A stretch of DNA of 41,008 nucleotides from Pseudomonadales bacterium (GTDB lineage Bacteria; Pseudomonadota; Gammaproteobacteria; Pseudomonadales; Azotimanducaceae). The stretch lies in the NCBI GenBank assembly GCA_022448085.1, contig JAKUTH010000023.1, forward strand, positions 1 to 41,008. Reading direction: 5' to 3'. The notes beneath the pieces are model-generated. The model had not been told where the DNA came from. It saw nothing but the letters and a program-made list of their open reading frames with translations, and did not search any database. Below are positions 16,521 through 25,471 of the stretch, piece after piece. A program made the translations under genes and the position numbers. Position 1 is the first letter of the stretch; the number at the start of each line of letters is the position of its first letter.

Positions 16521-17443
16521 GAATCTATATCTTTTGATTTGGCGGAGGTTTCGAGCCAATCGCGTGGTTGTAGATAGTCAAGAATCAACTCGGCCTCCCT
16601 TGAACCAGGTTCGGGTTGATGGTCGTACATCCAAACGGCACGTGGCGGTAGCGACGCAAGCACGGATTCGATTCTTCGCCCGGATTGCATGCCGTAGCGC
16701 GTGCCTCGGTCGATGGCGAGATTGAATTCCGCGTAGCGGCCCCTCCGCAGTAGCATCCAGTGCTCTTCGTCGTCGTTCCAGTTCGTGTTCATTCGACGAA
16801 GAAATATCGGTTTGTAACCGAGTAAGAAAGCGTCGCCAATGCCGGATACGAACGTGCAACTCGATTCAAATCCTTCTTCGGTCCAATCGTCAAAAAAGAG
16901 CCCACCGACGCCGCGCGACTCGCCACGATGTGGCAGGAAAAAGTAATCGTCGCACTGTGTTTTGAGGTTTCGATAACGCTCGTCGGAACCACAGGCCGAC
17001 CGTGCGTTTTGGTGCCATTGCACAACATCTTCTCGGTAGGGGTAATAAGGCGTGAGGTCGAAGCCGCCCCCGAAATACCAAACCGGGACTTCCGCCTCGA
17101 TCAAGAAAAATCGAAGATTCATGTGGGTCGTGGGTACGTGTGGATTTCGCGGATGGACAATGACGGAGATCGAGGTCGCTTGGAACGGAAATCCTTCGAG
17201 GGCCGGGTTCCGTTCCGTCGCAGCAGGGGGTAACGATTGGCCCAGACTGTGCGTGAATTGCACGGCAGCTTTTTCGATGTGTTTGCCGTCACTAAGCACC
17301 CGAGGTCGAGACAATCCCCCGCCTGAAGCCTCGAGATCTTTTCCGTGAAAATGAGTTTCGTCGTCGAGTATCGAAAGTGCGCTGACGATCTCGTCTTGTA
17401 GGCATAGGAATTTTTCGCGGACAGTGACGATGGATACCGTCAT
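16517..17443 (-). CDS. hemF: Coproporphyrinogen III oxidase, oxygen-dependent
   Basis: The 308-residue protein has all HemF blocks: PHVPTTHMNLRFF with the catalytic His (H107), VWYFGGGFDLTPYYPY, CDDYFFLPHRGESRGVGG, YAEFNLAIDRGTRYG, and the C-terminal SLPPRAVWMYDHQPEPGS. It oxidatively decarboxylates coproporphyrinogen III to protoporphyrinogen IX using O2, in haem synthesis, and is a cytoplasmic homodimer in E. coli. The start ATG overlaps the stop of the CoA-transferase gene (ATGA, 17440-17443), an odd operon partner. An aerobic lifestyle is implied. Confidence 0.96.
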   Translation of the reverse strand: MTVSIVTVREKFLCLQDEIVSALSILDDETHFHGKDLEASGGGLSRPRVLSDGKHIEKAAVQFTHSLGQSLPPAATERNPALEGFPFQATSISVIVHPRNPHVPTTHMNLRFFLIEAEVPVWYFGGGFDLTPYYPYREDVVQWHQNARSACGSDERYRNLKTQCDDYFFLPHRGESRGVGGLFFDDWTEEGFESSCTFVSGIGDAFLLGYKPIFLRRMNTNWNDDEEHWMLLRRGRYAEFNLAIDRGTRYGMQSGRRIESVLASLPPRAVWMYDHQPEPGSREAELILDYLQPRDWLETSAKSKDIDS

Positions 17444-18621
17444 ATCGCGCGCGCCTCCCTAAAAGAAATGATCTCGCTTTTCTCGAACCCTAAGGACTCG
17501 AGAATTTCGTTGGTGTGTTCGCCCAGCGTTGGCGCTCGCCGGCGTATACTGACATCGAGCGTCGAGAAATCCATGGGCATGTGTGCGATGGGTGCTGGGG
17601 TGTCAATTCCGGGATAGTCGATAGACTCGAGGAACCCCATCGATTGGACTTGCTCATTATCTAGGGCTCCTTGTGGCGAAAGAACCTCGCCGCAGGGAAT
17701 CCTCGCGTCTTCGAGTGCCTTCACGGCCTCGGTCGTCGTTCGGGAGCTGGTCCATTCCTGCATGCGGCTGCTGATATCTACGGCATGTAGTCCGCGGGAT
17801 TCATCCGTCGAGTATTTCGAGTCGACAAGCCACGAGTCTTCTCCCATCAGGCGTGCCCAACGCTCGTAAAGAGGGTTGCCTACGACTTGAACGAGTATCC
17901 AGCCGTCTTTGGTCTGAAAAGTGTCTGACGGGGCCGAAGTTTGCCCTCGATTGCCGGTACCCGAACGATTAACGCCGAGCAACGCTTGTTCGATCATCGT
18001 GCCATTGGCGATAGATAGCGCTGAAGCGAGAAGACACCCTTGCACATGTTGTCCCTCACCGTTCTTGGTGCGATGAATGATTGCTGCGAGCGTAGCCATG
18101 GCATTAAGGCTTGCGGTTGTGAAATCCACGTAGGGAAAATAGTTTTTTGTTGGTTCGTCGGCGTTTCCGGTCATGTGTAAATTACCGGACATAGCTTGGG
18201 CCACGCCGTCGAACCCGACCCGTGTTGCGTAGGGACCTGACGCGCCGAAAGCGGTGCTGGTGGTTAGAATGATGTCCGATCGATGCGTACACAAGCTCTC
18301 GTAATCGAGCCCCATTGTTGCAAGCGTATCGGGTGGTAGATTAGCGATGACTACGTCCGCTGTGGGAATCAAGCGCTCCAAGATCTGACGGCCTTCGGGG
18401 GTACGTGGGTTAAGTGTTATGCCGCGCTTGTTTCGGTTGAGTTGCATGAAACCCGCACCGTCTCCATTTCGTGAGACGGGCGTGGTGAACCGATCTTCGC
18501 TACCGTCGACTTTTTCGATTCGAATGACGTCGGCACCAAGATCGCCTAACAAAGCGGCGCAAAATGGGCCGGCGATGTAGCGCCCGAAATCCAATACACG
18601 AACGTCGTTTAACAGCAACAT
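17440..18621 (-). CDS. Class III (CaiB/BaiF-type) CoA-transferase
   Basis: The 393-residue protein has the family opening VRVLDFGRYIAGPFCAALLGDLGADVIRIEK, split here into DFGRYIAGPF and GDLGADVIRIEKVDGSEDR, then LNRNKRGITL and the catalytic Asp in YVDFTTAS (D166). It transfers CoA between carboxylic acids as one half of an interlocked dimer. GGGGAG lies nine bases before ATG 18621. It is divergent from a long acyl-CoA dehydrogenase, the classic pairing for activating and then desaturating a carboxylic acid. The donor and acceptor acids are unknown. Confidence 0.92.
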   Translation of the reverse strand: MLLLNDVRVLDFGRYIAGPFCAALLGDLGADVIRIEKVDGSEDRFTTPVSRNGDGAGFMQLNRNKRGITLNPRTPEGRQILERLIPTADVVIANLPPDTLATMGLDYESLCTHRSDIILTTSTAFGASGPYATRVGFDGVAQAMSGNLHMTGNADEPTKNYFPYVDFTTASLNAMATLAAIIHRTKNGEGQHVQGCLLASALSIANGTMIEQALLGVNRSGTGNRGQTSAPSDTFQTKDGWILVQVVGNPLYERWARLMGEDSWLVDSKYSTDESRGLHAVDISSRMQEWTSSRTTTEAVKALEDARIPCGEVLSPQGALDNEQVQSMGFLESIDYPGIDTPAPIAHMPMDFSTLDVSIRRRAPTLGEHTNEILESLGFEKSEIISFREARAI

Positions 18622-18720
18622 ATCGAGGCACTCCCCTATCGCGTTTCAACCGGTGAGCGAGTTGGTTGCCCGCGAGATAAAACTAACTAATTGCCATTAT
18701 GCAGTAGAATCGGCGCCGAT

Positions 18721-20334
18721 ATGGACTCCCTCAAAAGACACCTCGACGATGCGTGGAAGCTCTTTGATCGTGCCTGTCGACACCTCAAAGGTCGTGCTAT
18801 TGACGACGTCCAGATCGAACTCTACGACTTGGCCTTCAGCCTCGCCGAACTGGTGGCTTCGCGGGTCATGCTCGAGTACAGCCAACGGCCAGCCGAGAGC
18901 GACGAACAAGCGCTAAAACAGGCGGTCACCGAGTCTTTTATCGCTGAGGCCGTGGCTTCGCTTCATAGCAGAATTCGACTGCGCCCCCACGCGTACGGAT
19001 TTAAGTCGACGGAGCTTGATAACGGGTATTTGGCGTTGATGGATGTGGCACTCGATCCTAAGAAGTTGGCTAAGCTCGGGCAGCTCTTTCGTGACCGTGA
19101 TGGTCGATTGCCGATTGATCACCTTGATGAAGAACGAACGCTGATGCGGTCGTCGTTTCGGCAGTTTGCCGAAGAGCAGGTGGTGCCACTTGCTGAGCAA
19201 ATACATCGAGAGGACCTTCTCGTTCCTGATTCAATTATTGAAGGTGTACGTGAACTGGGTTGTTTCGGCCTTTCGGTTCCCGAGCGATATGGCGGGCTCA
19301 AACCGGACGACGAGGAAGACAGCCTCGGTATGGTCGTCGTCACTGAAGAGCTTTCTCGGGCATCGCTTGGCGCCGCGGGAAGCCTGATCACGCGACCCGA
19401 AATCATGGCACGCTCGGTACTCGAGGGGGGTACCGACGAGCAAAAACAGCGGTGGTTGCCGGGCATTGCTCGGGGCGATCCTCTGGTCGCCATTTCGGTG
19501 ACTGAGCCAGGAACTGGATCGGATGTCGCCTCGGTTGCGTTGCGTGCGACACCTACCCAAGGCGGTTGGTTACTCAATGGCGGCAAGACCTGGTGCACGT
19601 TTGCGGGGAAGGCGGGCGCGATTCTTGTGTTGGCACGCTCTGAGCCAGACGTGACGCCACCGCACCGGGGGCTGTCTCTTTTTGTTGTGGAGAAGCCCGA
19701 ATTCGATGGCCAATCATTCGAATTCGAATCCCCGGGAGGTGGACGCCTTTCCGGTCAGTCGATAGCCACACTTGGTTATCGTGGTATGCACTCGTTTGAG
19801 ATGTTTTATGATGATTTTTTTGTTCCCGAAGAAAACCTCGTTGGCGGTGAAGGTGGCCGCGGCAAGGGGTTTTACTTCACCATGCGTGGTTTTTCCGGCG
19901 GTCGCCTGCAGACGGCAGCGCGGGCCTCGGGACTGATGCAGGCGTCGTTTGAAGCCGCCCTCTCATATGCAGAGCAACGGCGCGTGTTTCGACGGGTAAT
20001 CGCTGACTATCCACTGACGCTGCAGAAAATTGGTCGCATGGGAGCGACCATCACCGCGGTACGCCAGTTTGGGTACGTTGTAGCTGGCCTAATGGACAGA
20101 GATAAGGGACAAATTGAAGCGAGCTTGGTAAAACTGTTTGCTTGCAAAGCGGCTGAATGGATTACTCGGGAAGCGTTGCAAATCCACGGTGGGTTGGGTT
20201 ACGCGGAAGAAACGCCTGTCAGCCGTTATTTTGTCGATGCGCGCGTACTTTCCATATTTGAGGGTGCGGAGGAAACGTTAGCGCTTCGCGTTGTTGGAAA
20301 GTCGTTGCTTGAGGACGGTTACGCCACGTTCTAA
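18721..20334 (+). CDS. Acyl-CoA dehydrogenase with N-terminal helical extension
   Basis: Canonical ACAD domains start near residue 130: FRQFAEEQVVPLAEQIHRE, GCFGLSVPERYGG, AISVTEPGTGSDVAS (FAD/substrate loop), and the C-terminal IHGGLGYAEETPVSRYF with the catalytic Glu segment IFEGAEETLALR. It oxidises an acyl-CoA at C2-C3, passing electrons to ETF. About 130 N-terminal residues form a predicted all-helical, Leu- and Glu-rich extension not found in short-chain ACADs. The frame opens at TTG 18691, but ATG 18721 gives a more natural N-terminus; no strong Shine-Dalgarno is seen for either. The divergent CoA-transferase is the likely supplier of its CoA ester. Confidence 0.88.
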   Translation: MDSLKRHLDDAWKLFDRACRHLKGRAIDDVQIELYDLAFSLAELVASRVMLEYSQRPAESDEQALKQAVTESFIAEAVASLHSRIRLRPHAYGFKSTELDNGYLALMDVALDPKKLAKLGQLFRDRDGRLPIDHLDEERTLMRSSFRQFAEEQVVPLAEQIHREDLLVPDSIIEGVRELGCFGLSVPERYGGLKPDDEEDSLGMVVVTEELSRASLGAAGSLITRPEIMARSVLEGGTDEQKQRWLPGIARGDPLVAISVTEPGTGSDVASVALRATPTQGGWLLNGGKTWCTFAGKAGAILVLARSEPDVTPPHRGLSLFVVEKPEFDGQSFEFESPGGGRLSGQSIATLGYRGMHSFEMFYDDFFVPEENLVGGEGGRGKGFYFTMRGFSGGRLQTAARASGLMQASFEAALSYAEQRRVFRRVIADYPLTLQKIGRMGATITAVRQFGYVVAGLMDRDKGQIEASLVKLFACKAAEWITREALQIHGGLGYAEETPVSRYFVDARVLSIFEGAEETLALRVVGKSLLEDGYATF

Positions 20335-20506
20335 CCATCAACGCCAGCGTGTTAGTTAACGACCCGTTATTGGTGTGTCCTGCTAACAACTCCAGCAGCC
20401 CCTGTCTCTCCAGAAGAACCGCCTCGACGTCCGAAGAGGTACGGGGAGATTGTGTTCTAACAACACGCGAATTCTGCGTCCGATATAGTGCCCTCTTCGT
20501 CGCTAG

Positions 20507-20522
20507 GTTCCTTGTAAGGAAC
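20507..20522. repeat. Short palindrome in noncoding stretch
   Basis: GTTCCTT and AAGGAAC form a seven-base inverted repeat around GT. The size fits a dimeric repressor operator, but no gene starts beside it, and chance is possible. Confidence 0.4.
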
Positions 20523-20695
20523 AACGAAACAATCCTTTCGAAGATACCTCGTATGCGTTGCGTCGAACCCGCAGTGTGGTGTGTCTAAACGAATAATCCG
20601 TCGCCGAGCTATCGTTATAATAATTACAGCTATCAAATGGGCCCTAACGGGTCGTAGTTGGCGCGTTTTGGCGAGTTGTCCCCATAATTCACAGG

Positions 20696-20704
20696 TTATC
20701 CACA
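20696..20704 (+). promoter_or_regulatory. DnaA-box consensus TTATCCACA
   Basis: The nine bases match the strong E. coli R1-type DnaA box exactly, and TAATTCACA, two mismatches away, lies just before it. There is no dnaA, dnaN, gidA or mioC gene and no box cluster, so this is not evidence for oriC. It may be an isolated DnaA site or chance. Confidence 0.3.
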
Positions 20705-20902
20705 GGGGGAGACTTGTTATGTGTTTGGTCATTGTTAGAAAAACAAAGCAAAATGAGTGCTAACAGGACGTCTTATGTAGTTTTCACTGACCGCTAGTTG
20801 ACCTCGGTGTCTTGTTACTTCATGGGTTCACTGAGGCTACTTGTTTTGAGAATCGTCCCGGGACGTTGATCGCTAGGATGACGTTGATCGTTTTCTTCGG
20901 TG

Positions 20903-22336
20903 TCAGCGCATTTGTTGACGGACTGATCCCAGCAATTTCTTGCCGTATGGAGGTCTGAGCCCGGCGAATTCCGCCACGTTAAGGCGCGATTGAGAAAAAA
21001 TGGCTTTCGCATGACTAAACCGCCTAAAGCCGTCGATCCCGTGGTACGAGCCCATACCCGATGGCCCGACACCGCCGAAGGGAAGATCTTCTTGGGCAAC
21101 GTGCATGACGACGTCGTTCACGGTGACGCCGCCTGATGTCGTACGCGATAAAACCTGTTCTTCCTCCTGCGAGTCATGGCCGTAGTAATACAATCCTAAG
21201 GGCCGCGGGCGGTCGTTGATTTCCCGAATAGTGTCATCGACATTACGGTAACTTTTAACTGGAAGAACCGGGCCAAAAATCTCGTCCTCCATCACTTTCA
21301 GATCGTTGGGCGGATCGATAATTAACGTCGGTGGTATTTTGTGGTGCGGCTGCTGCGCGAAATCTTCATTTGCAGGGTTGATTACCGCTATCCGCGCGCC
21401 GCGTTCGCGAGCTTCGTTCACATAACCTGTTAGTCGATCAAAGTGACGTTGATTGATGACGGACGTGTAGTCGGGGTTATCTAAGAGTGTCGGATACATG
21501 CGACTAACGGAACGTTCACTCGCTTCGACAAATTCCTCGATGCTTTCCTCGGGGACGAAGACATAGTCGGGTGCGAGACAAATTTGTCCGGCATTGAGCA
21601 TTTTCCCGGTCATGATGGAGTCAGTAGTTTTCTGCAGATCGGCGCTGCGGCCGACGACGACCGGTGATTTACCTCCGAGCTCAAGCGTCACTGGTACGAG
21701 ATTTTCGGCAGCGGCCCGCATGACGTGATAGGCAATGGAGGTCGCGCCGGTAAACAGAAGGTGATCGAACGGCAAACCCGAAAAGGTTGCCCCAGTTTCC
21801 GGACCCCCAGTGATAACTGTGATTTCCGACCGGTCGAAGGCCGTCGGGAACATTTCTGCCATCGTCTCCGACGTTGCCGGCGTATATTCCGAGGGCTTGA
21901 TCATGCATCGATTTCCAGCCGAGAGAATTCCAGCCAATGGCGTAAACGTCAGATTGACGGGGAAGTTCCACGGACTGATTACACCGACCACGCCGAGCGG
22001 TTGGTACTCCACCCGTGCCTTCGCACCGAGAAGATTCAGAGGAAACGGACCGGCTTTACGCTTTACCGGACGCATCCAATCTTTTAGCTGTTTTTGCGCG
22101 ATTCGAAGAGGGCCGATGGAGCCAGCGATATCGGTAAACAAAGACTGGTGCATACTTCGATGACCAAAGTCGGTCGACATCGCATCGATCAAATGCGATT
22201 CATTGGATTTCAAGAGATTAATGGCGCGTTCTAAGCGATCAATGCGTGTTTTAAATGTGACCGAACCTTCCTGAAGAAAATCCGTTCGCTGGAGTTCGAG
22301 GACGTCGACTAGTTCGTCTTTAGTCGGCTGATGCAT
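20903..22336 (-). CDS. Aldehyde dehydrogenase (coniferyl-aldehyde dehydrogenase-like)
   Basis: The 477-residue NAD(P)-dependent aldehyde dehydrogenase has SPWNFPVNLTFTPL with N124, ELGGKSPVVV with E219, and the nucleophile in NAGQICLAPDYVF (C253). The short N-terminus and C-terminal VAQEDLPFGGVGPSGMGSYHG place it with class-3/CalB coniferyl-aldehyde and fatty-aldehyde dehydrogenases, which oxidise hydrophobic or aromatic aldehydes to acids. GGGGAG precedes ATG 22336. It is the last gene of a minus-strand run after the PEP-utilising enzyme, with a 78-base gap. The substrate cannot be fixed by sequence. Confidence 0.9.
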   Translation of the reverse strand: MHQPTKDELVDVLELQRTDFLQEGSVTFKTRIDRLERAINLLKSNESHLIDAMSTDFGHRSMHQSLFTDIAGSIGPLRIAQKQLKDWMRPVKRKAGPFPLNLLGAKARVEYQPLGVVGVISPWNFPVNLTFTPLAGILSAGNRCMIKPSEYTPATSETMAEMFPTAFDRSEITVITGGPETGATFSGLPFDHLLFTGATSIAYHVMRAAAENLVPVTLELGGKSPVVVGRSADLQKTTDSIMTGKMLNAGQICLAPDYVFVPEESIEEFVEASERSVSRMYPTLLDNPDYTSVINQRHFDRLTGYVNEARERGARIAVINPANEDFAQQPHHKIPPTLIIDPPNDLKVMEDEIFGPVLPVKSYRNVDDTIREINDRPRPLGLYYYGHDSQEEEQVLSRTTSGGVTVNDVVMHVAQEDLPFGGVGPSGMGSYHGIDGFRRFSHAKAIFSQSRLNVAEFAGLRPPYGKKLLGSVRQQMR

Positions 22337-22414
22337 TTTGCTGTCTCCCCTTGGAATTGTTGCTGTAAGGCGGGTTATGTCGGATTGGAGTGGATCAAAA
22401 AGTGATCCGGCCGT

Positions 22415-25102
22415 CTAGTCGACCCGGTCGTCTACAACTCGGACTGTACCCGCGCTTCCGTCAACCTCAACTATTTGTCCGTCGTGTAATAGGTTAGTAA
22501 CGTCGGGAATGCCAGCCACGCAAGGTTTACCATATTCTCTGGCAACAAGGGCGCCGTGTTGTAGCTCTCCTCCAATCTCCAGAATCACTGCGGCGGCGTT
22601 AATGAATAGTGGAGTCCAGCCAGGGTCGGTGGTGACTGCCGTCAAAATGTCACCGGGTTCAATGTCCTTTTCAAATGGGTTGTTGAGTACCTTGATCGGA
22701 CCGGTGACCGTTCCGGGTGATATCGGTGCGCCCTTGAAGCCGCCCGTTTCTGCTTTTTTTTGAGGACGTAGAATCCGCCCGCGCGAATCGATGGCCATCG
22801 GAAAATGCTTTACTCGAGCTTGTAGTTTGTGAAAGTTTGCACCGCGAGCAATTGCGGCATTACGGATATCGAACTCGGGTTCATGGAACGCGCGGTCAAT
22901 TTCGCTCATGCACACGTCAAATATTTGCTCGCGCGAATCGAGCCGGCCCTCGCGGACTAATTGATCTGCGTGGCACAGCACGCGCGTTCGAAATCGCGCG
23001 AAAACCTGCATGATGTGGTGCTTGATTAGTTCTCGCGATCGCGAGTGTAGTAACAAGGTTTTGTATGCTTTCGCCAAGCGTTTGCGCTTGCGTTTTGGCA
23101 ACAGCTGCCCGAGTCGGTGGTACGCGTTCTCACGCTCCGCAATCAATTGGCGTTGGACTTCGTGTGGATCGAATGTCCCGCCTGCATTGGCGATCATGGC
23201 GATCTGCTGCAGTGCTAATCGGGGTTGTTCGCCGTATTTAGGGTTGGCCCACTCCATTTCAAGGGGTCCGCGACAGCCAAATCGCTGTATAAATACATCC
23301 CATTGGGATAGGAAGATCGGGTCCAGAGAGCGCGTTTCGAGCCTTTTCTCCAATGCTTCAAGGTCCTCAAAGTCTTGTTTTGGTAGAGCTTTCGAGAGAT
23401 CGAACATGATCAATCCCATTTGCACGATTTGGTCATCCGGATAACCGCGACAAATCGAGTTCACTAGATCGCCGTTGTCGATCGAGGCCGATCGGCCAAG
23501 CCGCTTGATCGTTTCATTGGCATACATAAAGAAAATGAGGGCGGGGTAGGTCGACGCTTCGGTCGCCTCCCAAAACTTCAAATAGCTCTCCATCACTTGT
23601 TCTTTGAGCGGCTGCGTGAAATCAATGGGTTGCGACAACCATTCGTCGAAGTTATCGATCGCTTCGTCGTAGGTCCGCAAGAATTGCTTGGGTTTCAGCA
23701 TTGATTTGACGACACTGGTGATCAGCGTCCGCATTTTCCAGAGAATCCTAGGTAAGTGTCGGAAGAGTGAGCGATAACGCAGAAACTTTGGTCGTTCATC
23801 CATGCGATAGGGTTCGAGATCATTCCCCACCAACATGTCGGCGAGCGTTGTATTAACGGTCGCCGCCAGATTCGCCATCCCTTCACCTTTCATGAGTGGC
23901 ATGTACATCGATAGGTTCATGTAGAGTCGCGAGCCACTGATGATCACGCCGGCTTCGGCAAGATCGACCCCTTCGGGGTCGAGGCCAGGGACAATGAAGG
24001 CGATCGCTTCACGCAGGGGAACCTCCAGGCCGTCGATGGTGAGCGGTGATATTGGTCCGCTCATGGTCATACCGTCGGCGAGTGACCGATCGAAATACAG
24101 CATCCGCTGAGCACCAGGCTCTGTCTGAAGTTCTTTAGCCAACGGCACGTAGGTGGTGATCGGTCGCGCTTGCAAGACGTACAAGATGTCCTTGAAAAAT
24201 GACCACTCGACATCGACGGGCTCTTCGTAAAGTGCCTCAATCCGGGATACAGTTTGCTTAAGCTCTAGTATTTGGGCTGGACTCAAACAGTCTTGATCGG
24301 ACCGTACGCCGCCTTTGTCACCTCGACGGCTTTCAATCACGTCACCACTAACCTTGTCGACCACCAGGGTGTCGGGCGTGATTTCGCCGGACACGAGCGC
24401 CTCGCCTAGACCCCAACTAGCATTGATCAAGAGTTCGTCAAAATCGTTGTTGACCGGATTGAGGGAAAAAACGACGCCTGAAACTTCACTCTCGACCTGT
24501 CGCTGGATCACCACCGCGATCGAAGGAGAAAACTGCTCAAAATGCATTTCTCGCTTGTAAATAAGTACGCGAGCGTCCAGGCAAGAACGAAAACACTGAC
24601 GGACGGCCGTCTCAAGCGTATCGGACGTAACGTTCAGCACGGTCTCATAGAGACCAGCAAAAGAAGCGCCCGCTAAGTCCTCTTCTGGAGACGACGACCT
24701 TACCGCGAAGCGATGATCTGCCCTGGCACCGCGGATTTCTGCAAGTGCAGAGCGTTGTTCCTTCGCAAAAGCGAAATCGGTACTGAATTGCTTGAGTTCG
24801 TCACAGGCGGCGCTGAGGCTCTGTCGCTCTTGAAGGTTCGGTTGCGAAGTTCGAACCTTAGATAGAGCAGCAAGGACATCATGCCAATTAGCGTTCCTTT
24901 CTATTTGTTCGATCCATGGCGCGAAAAAATCTGTAGTTAGGACGTTGCCGCTTGGGACAGGAAACCCCGCTTGGCCAAGCCGAATGAGCGACGCGGCTTT
25001 GCCTCCAACTTCCGGTACGAGTGGCGTCTCGTTGCTTTGTATCTTGACCAACAAGGTCGCAGTGTCCTTCAGATACCAATGTCCTGATACTGAGTTGATC
25101 AC
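22415..25102 (-). CDS. PEP-utilising enzyme, rifampin phosphotransferase/PEP synthase-like
   Basis: The 895-residue protein has an N-terminal ATP-binding domain (VGGKAASLIRLGQAGFPVPSG, AVRSSSPEEDLAGASFAGL, ASWGLGEALVSGEI, VDVEWSFFKDILYVLQARPI), a long helical middle, and a C-terminal swivelling phospho-histidine domain (SPGTVTGPIKVL, then GGELQHGALVAREYGKP with H849). This two-domain-plus-helical layout, without the C-terminal PEP-binding TIM barrel of true PEP synthase, is that of rifampin phosphotransferases and related small-molecule phosphotransferases, which split ATP to AMP and Pi and pass a phosphate to the acceptor. The acceptor is unknown. The frame starts at GTG 25102 without a good Shine-Dalgarno; a downstream TTG is possible. 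Confidence 0.83.
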   Translation of the reverse strand: MINSVSGHWYLKDTATLLVKIQSNETPLVPEVGGKAASLIRLGQAGFPVPSGNVLTTDFFAPWIEQIERNANWHDVLAALSKVRTSQPNLQERQSLSAACDELKQFSTDFAFAKEQRSALAEIRGARADHRFAVRSSSPEEDLAGASFAGLYETVLNVTSDTLETAVRQCFRSCLDARVLIYKREMHFEQFSPSIAVVIQRQVESEVSGVVFSLNPVNNDFDELLINASWGLGEALVSGEITPDTLVVDKVSGDVIESRRGDKGGVRSDQDCLSPAQILELKQTVSRIEALYEEPVDVEWSFFKDILYVLQARPITTYVPLAKELQTEPGAQRMLYFDRSLADGMTMSGPISPLTIDGLEVPLREAIAFIVPGLDPEGVDLAEAGVIISGSRLYMNLSMYMPLMKGEGMANLAATVNTTLADMLVGNDLEPYRMDERPKFLRYRSLFRHLPRILWKMRTLITSVVKSMLKPKQFLRTYDEAIDNFDEWLSQPIDFTQPLKEQVMESYLKFWEATEASTYPALIFFMYANETIKRLGRSASIDNGDLVNSICRGYPDDQIVQMGLIMFDLSKALPKQDFEDLEALEKRLETRSLDPIFLSQWDVFIQRFGCRGPLEMEWANPKYGEQPRLALQQIAMIANAGGTFDPHEVQRQLIAERENAYHRLGQLLPKRKRKRLAKAYKTLLLHSRSRELIKHHIMQVFARFRTRVLCHADQLVREGRLDSREQIFDVCMSEIDRAFHEPEFDIRNAAIARGANFHKLQARVKHFPMAIDSRGRILRPQKKAETGGFKGAPISPGTVTGPIKVLNNPFEKDIEPGDILTAVTTDPGWTPLFINAAAVILEIGGELQHGALVAREYGKPCVAGIPDVTNLLHDGQIVEVDGSAGTVRVVDDRVD

Positions 25103-25157
25103 GTGTTGATTACAACGGCGGGCGAGTCACCGATGGAGCGAGAGGGTTGCTCGTGTG

Positions 25158-25433
25158 TTAAACGATCTGGAATCCTCGGGAATCCCCAAGAGGTTCCTCG
25201 TCAGCATGCTCGACGGATACGACTTTGGCAAAACGAGGGCCTTGATGACACCAGCTAAGAAAGTTTTTAACGGCGCCATCGGACCCTTCTGCAGCTAGCT
25301 CAACGCTACCGTCCGGCAGGTTGCGGACCCATCCACGAAGCTCAAGAGCGATGGCCCTGCTTTGAGCGGATTGTCTATACCCCACGCCTTGCACACGCCC
25401 ATATATGTGGAGATGGATACGCTTGTCGTTTAT
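25158..25433 (-). CDS. acyP: Acylphosphatase, apparently with an ATA start codon
   Basis: The small acylphosphatase has the signature GRVQGVGYR with the phosphate-binding Arg, followed by the Asn region GWVRNLPDGSVELAAEG. It hydrolyses acyl phosphates. The first standard start in frame is GTG 25394, which would begin inside the signature loop and lose the first beta-strand. Upstream in the same frame the codons read NDKRIHLHIYGR, the expected N-terminus, beginning at ATA 25433-25431 with AGGA eight bases before it, and a stop (TGA) not far upstream. No ATG, GTG or TTG lies between. I therefore call ATA as start, giving about 91 residues. A mutated ATG or sequencing error would give the same picture. 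Confidence 0.72.
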   Translation of the reverse strand: MNDKRIHLHIYGRVQGVGYRQSAQSRAIALELRGWVRNLPDGSVELAAEGSDGAVKNFLSWCHQGPRFAKVVSVEHADEEPLGDSRGFQIV

Positions 25434-25440
25434 CGAATTA

Positions 25441-25445
25441 TTCCT
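25441..25445 (-). promoter_or_regulatory. Shine-Dalgarno for the ATA-start acylphosphatase
   Basis: AGGAA on the minus strand lies about eight bases before ATA 25433 and is the main reason to place the start there instead of at GTG 25394, where nothing similar is visible. Confidence 0.5.
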
Positions 25446-25471
25446 ATCGACCGAGGTTCACGCTCGACTAT

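Larger units (their letters stand above)
20335..20902. other. 568-base noncoding stretch between convergent genes
   Basis: No credible gene is seen between the acyl-CoA dehydrogenase and the aldehyde dehydrogenase, which point toward each other and so need no promoter here. It holds a near-perfect palindrome GTTCCTTGTAAGGAAC (20507-20522), a consensus -10-like TATAAT (20616-20621) without a clear -35, an exact DnaA-box sequence TTATCCACA (20696-20704) flanked by CCCC and GGGGG, and several TAACA-containing words. A small RNA or a regulatory site is possible; a degraded gene cannot be excluded. Confidence 0.5.

Noticed and set aside
20696-20704. Replication origin at the DnaA box
   Set aside because: A single box, no clustered boxes or AT-rich unwinding element beside it, and none of the genes that usually flank oriC.
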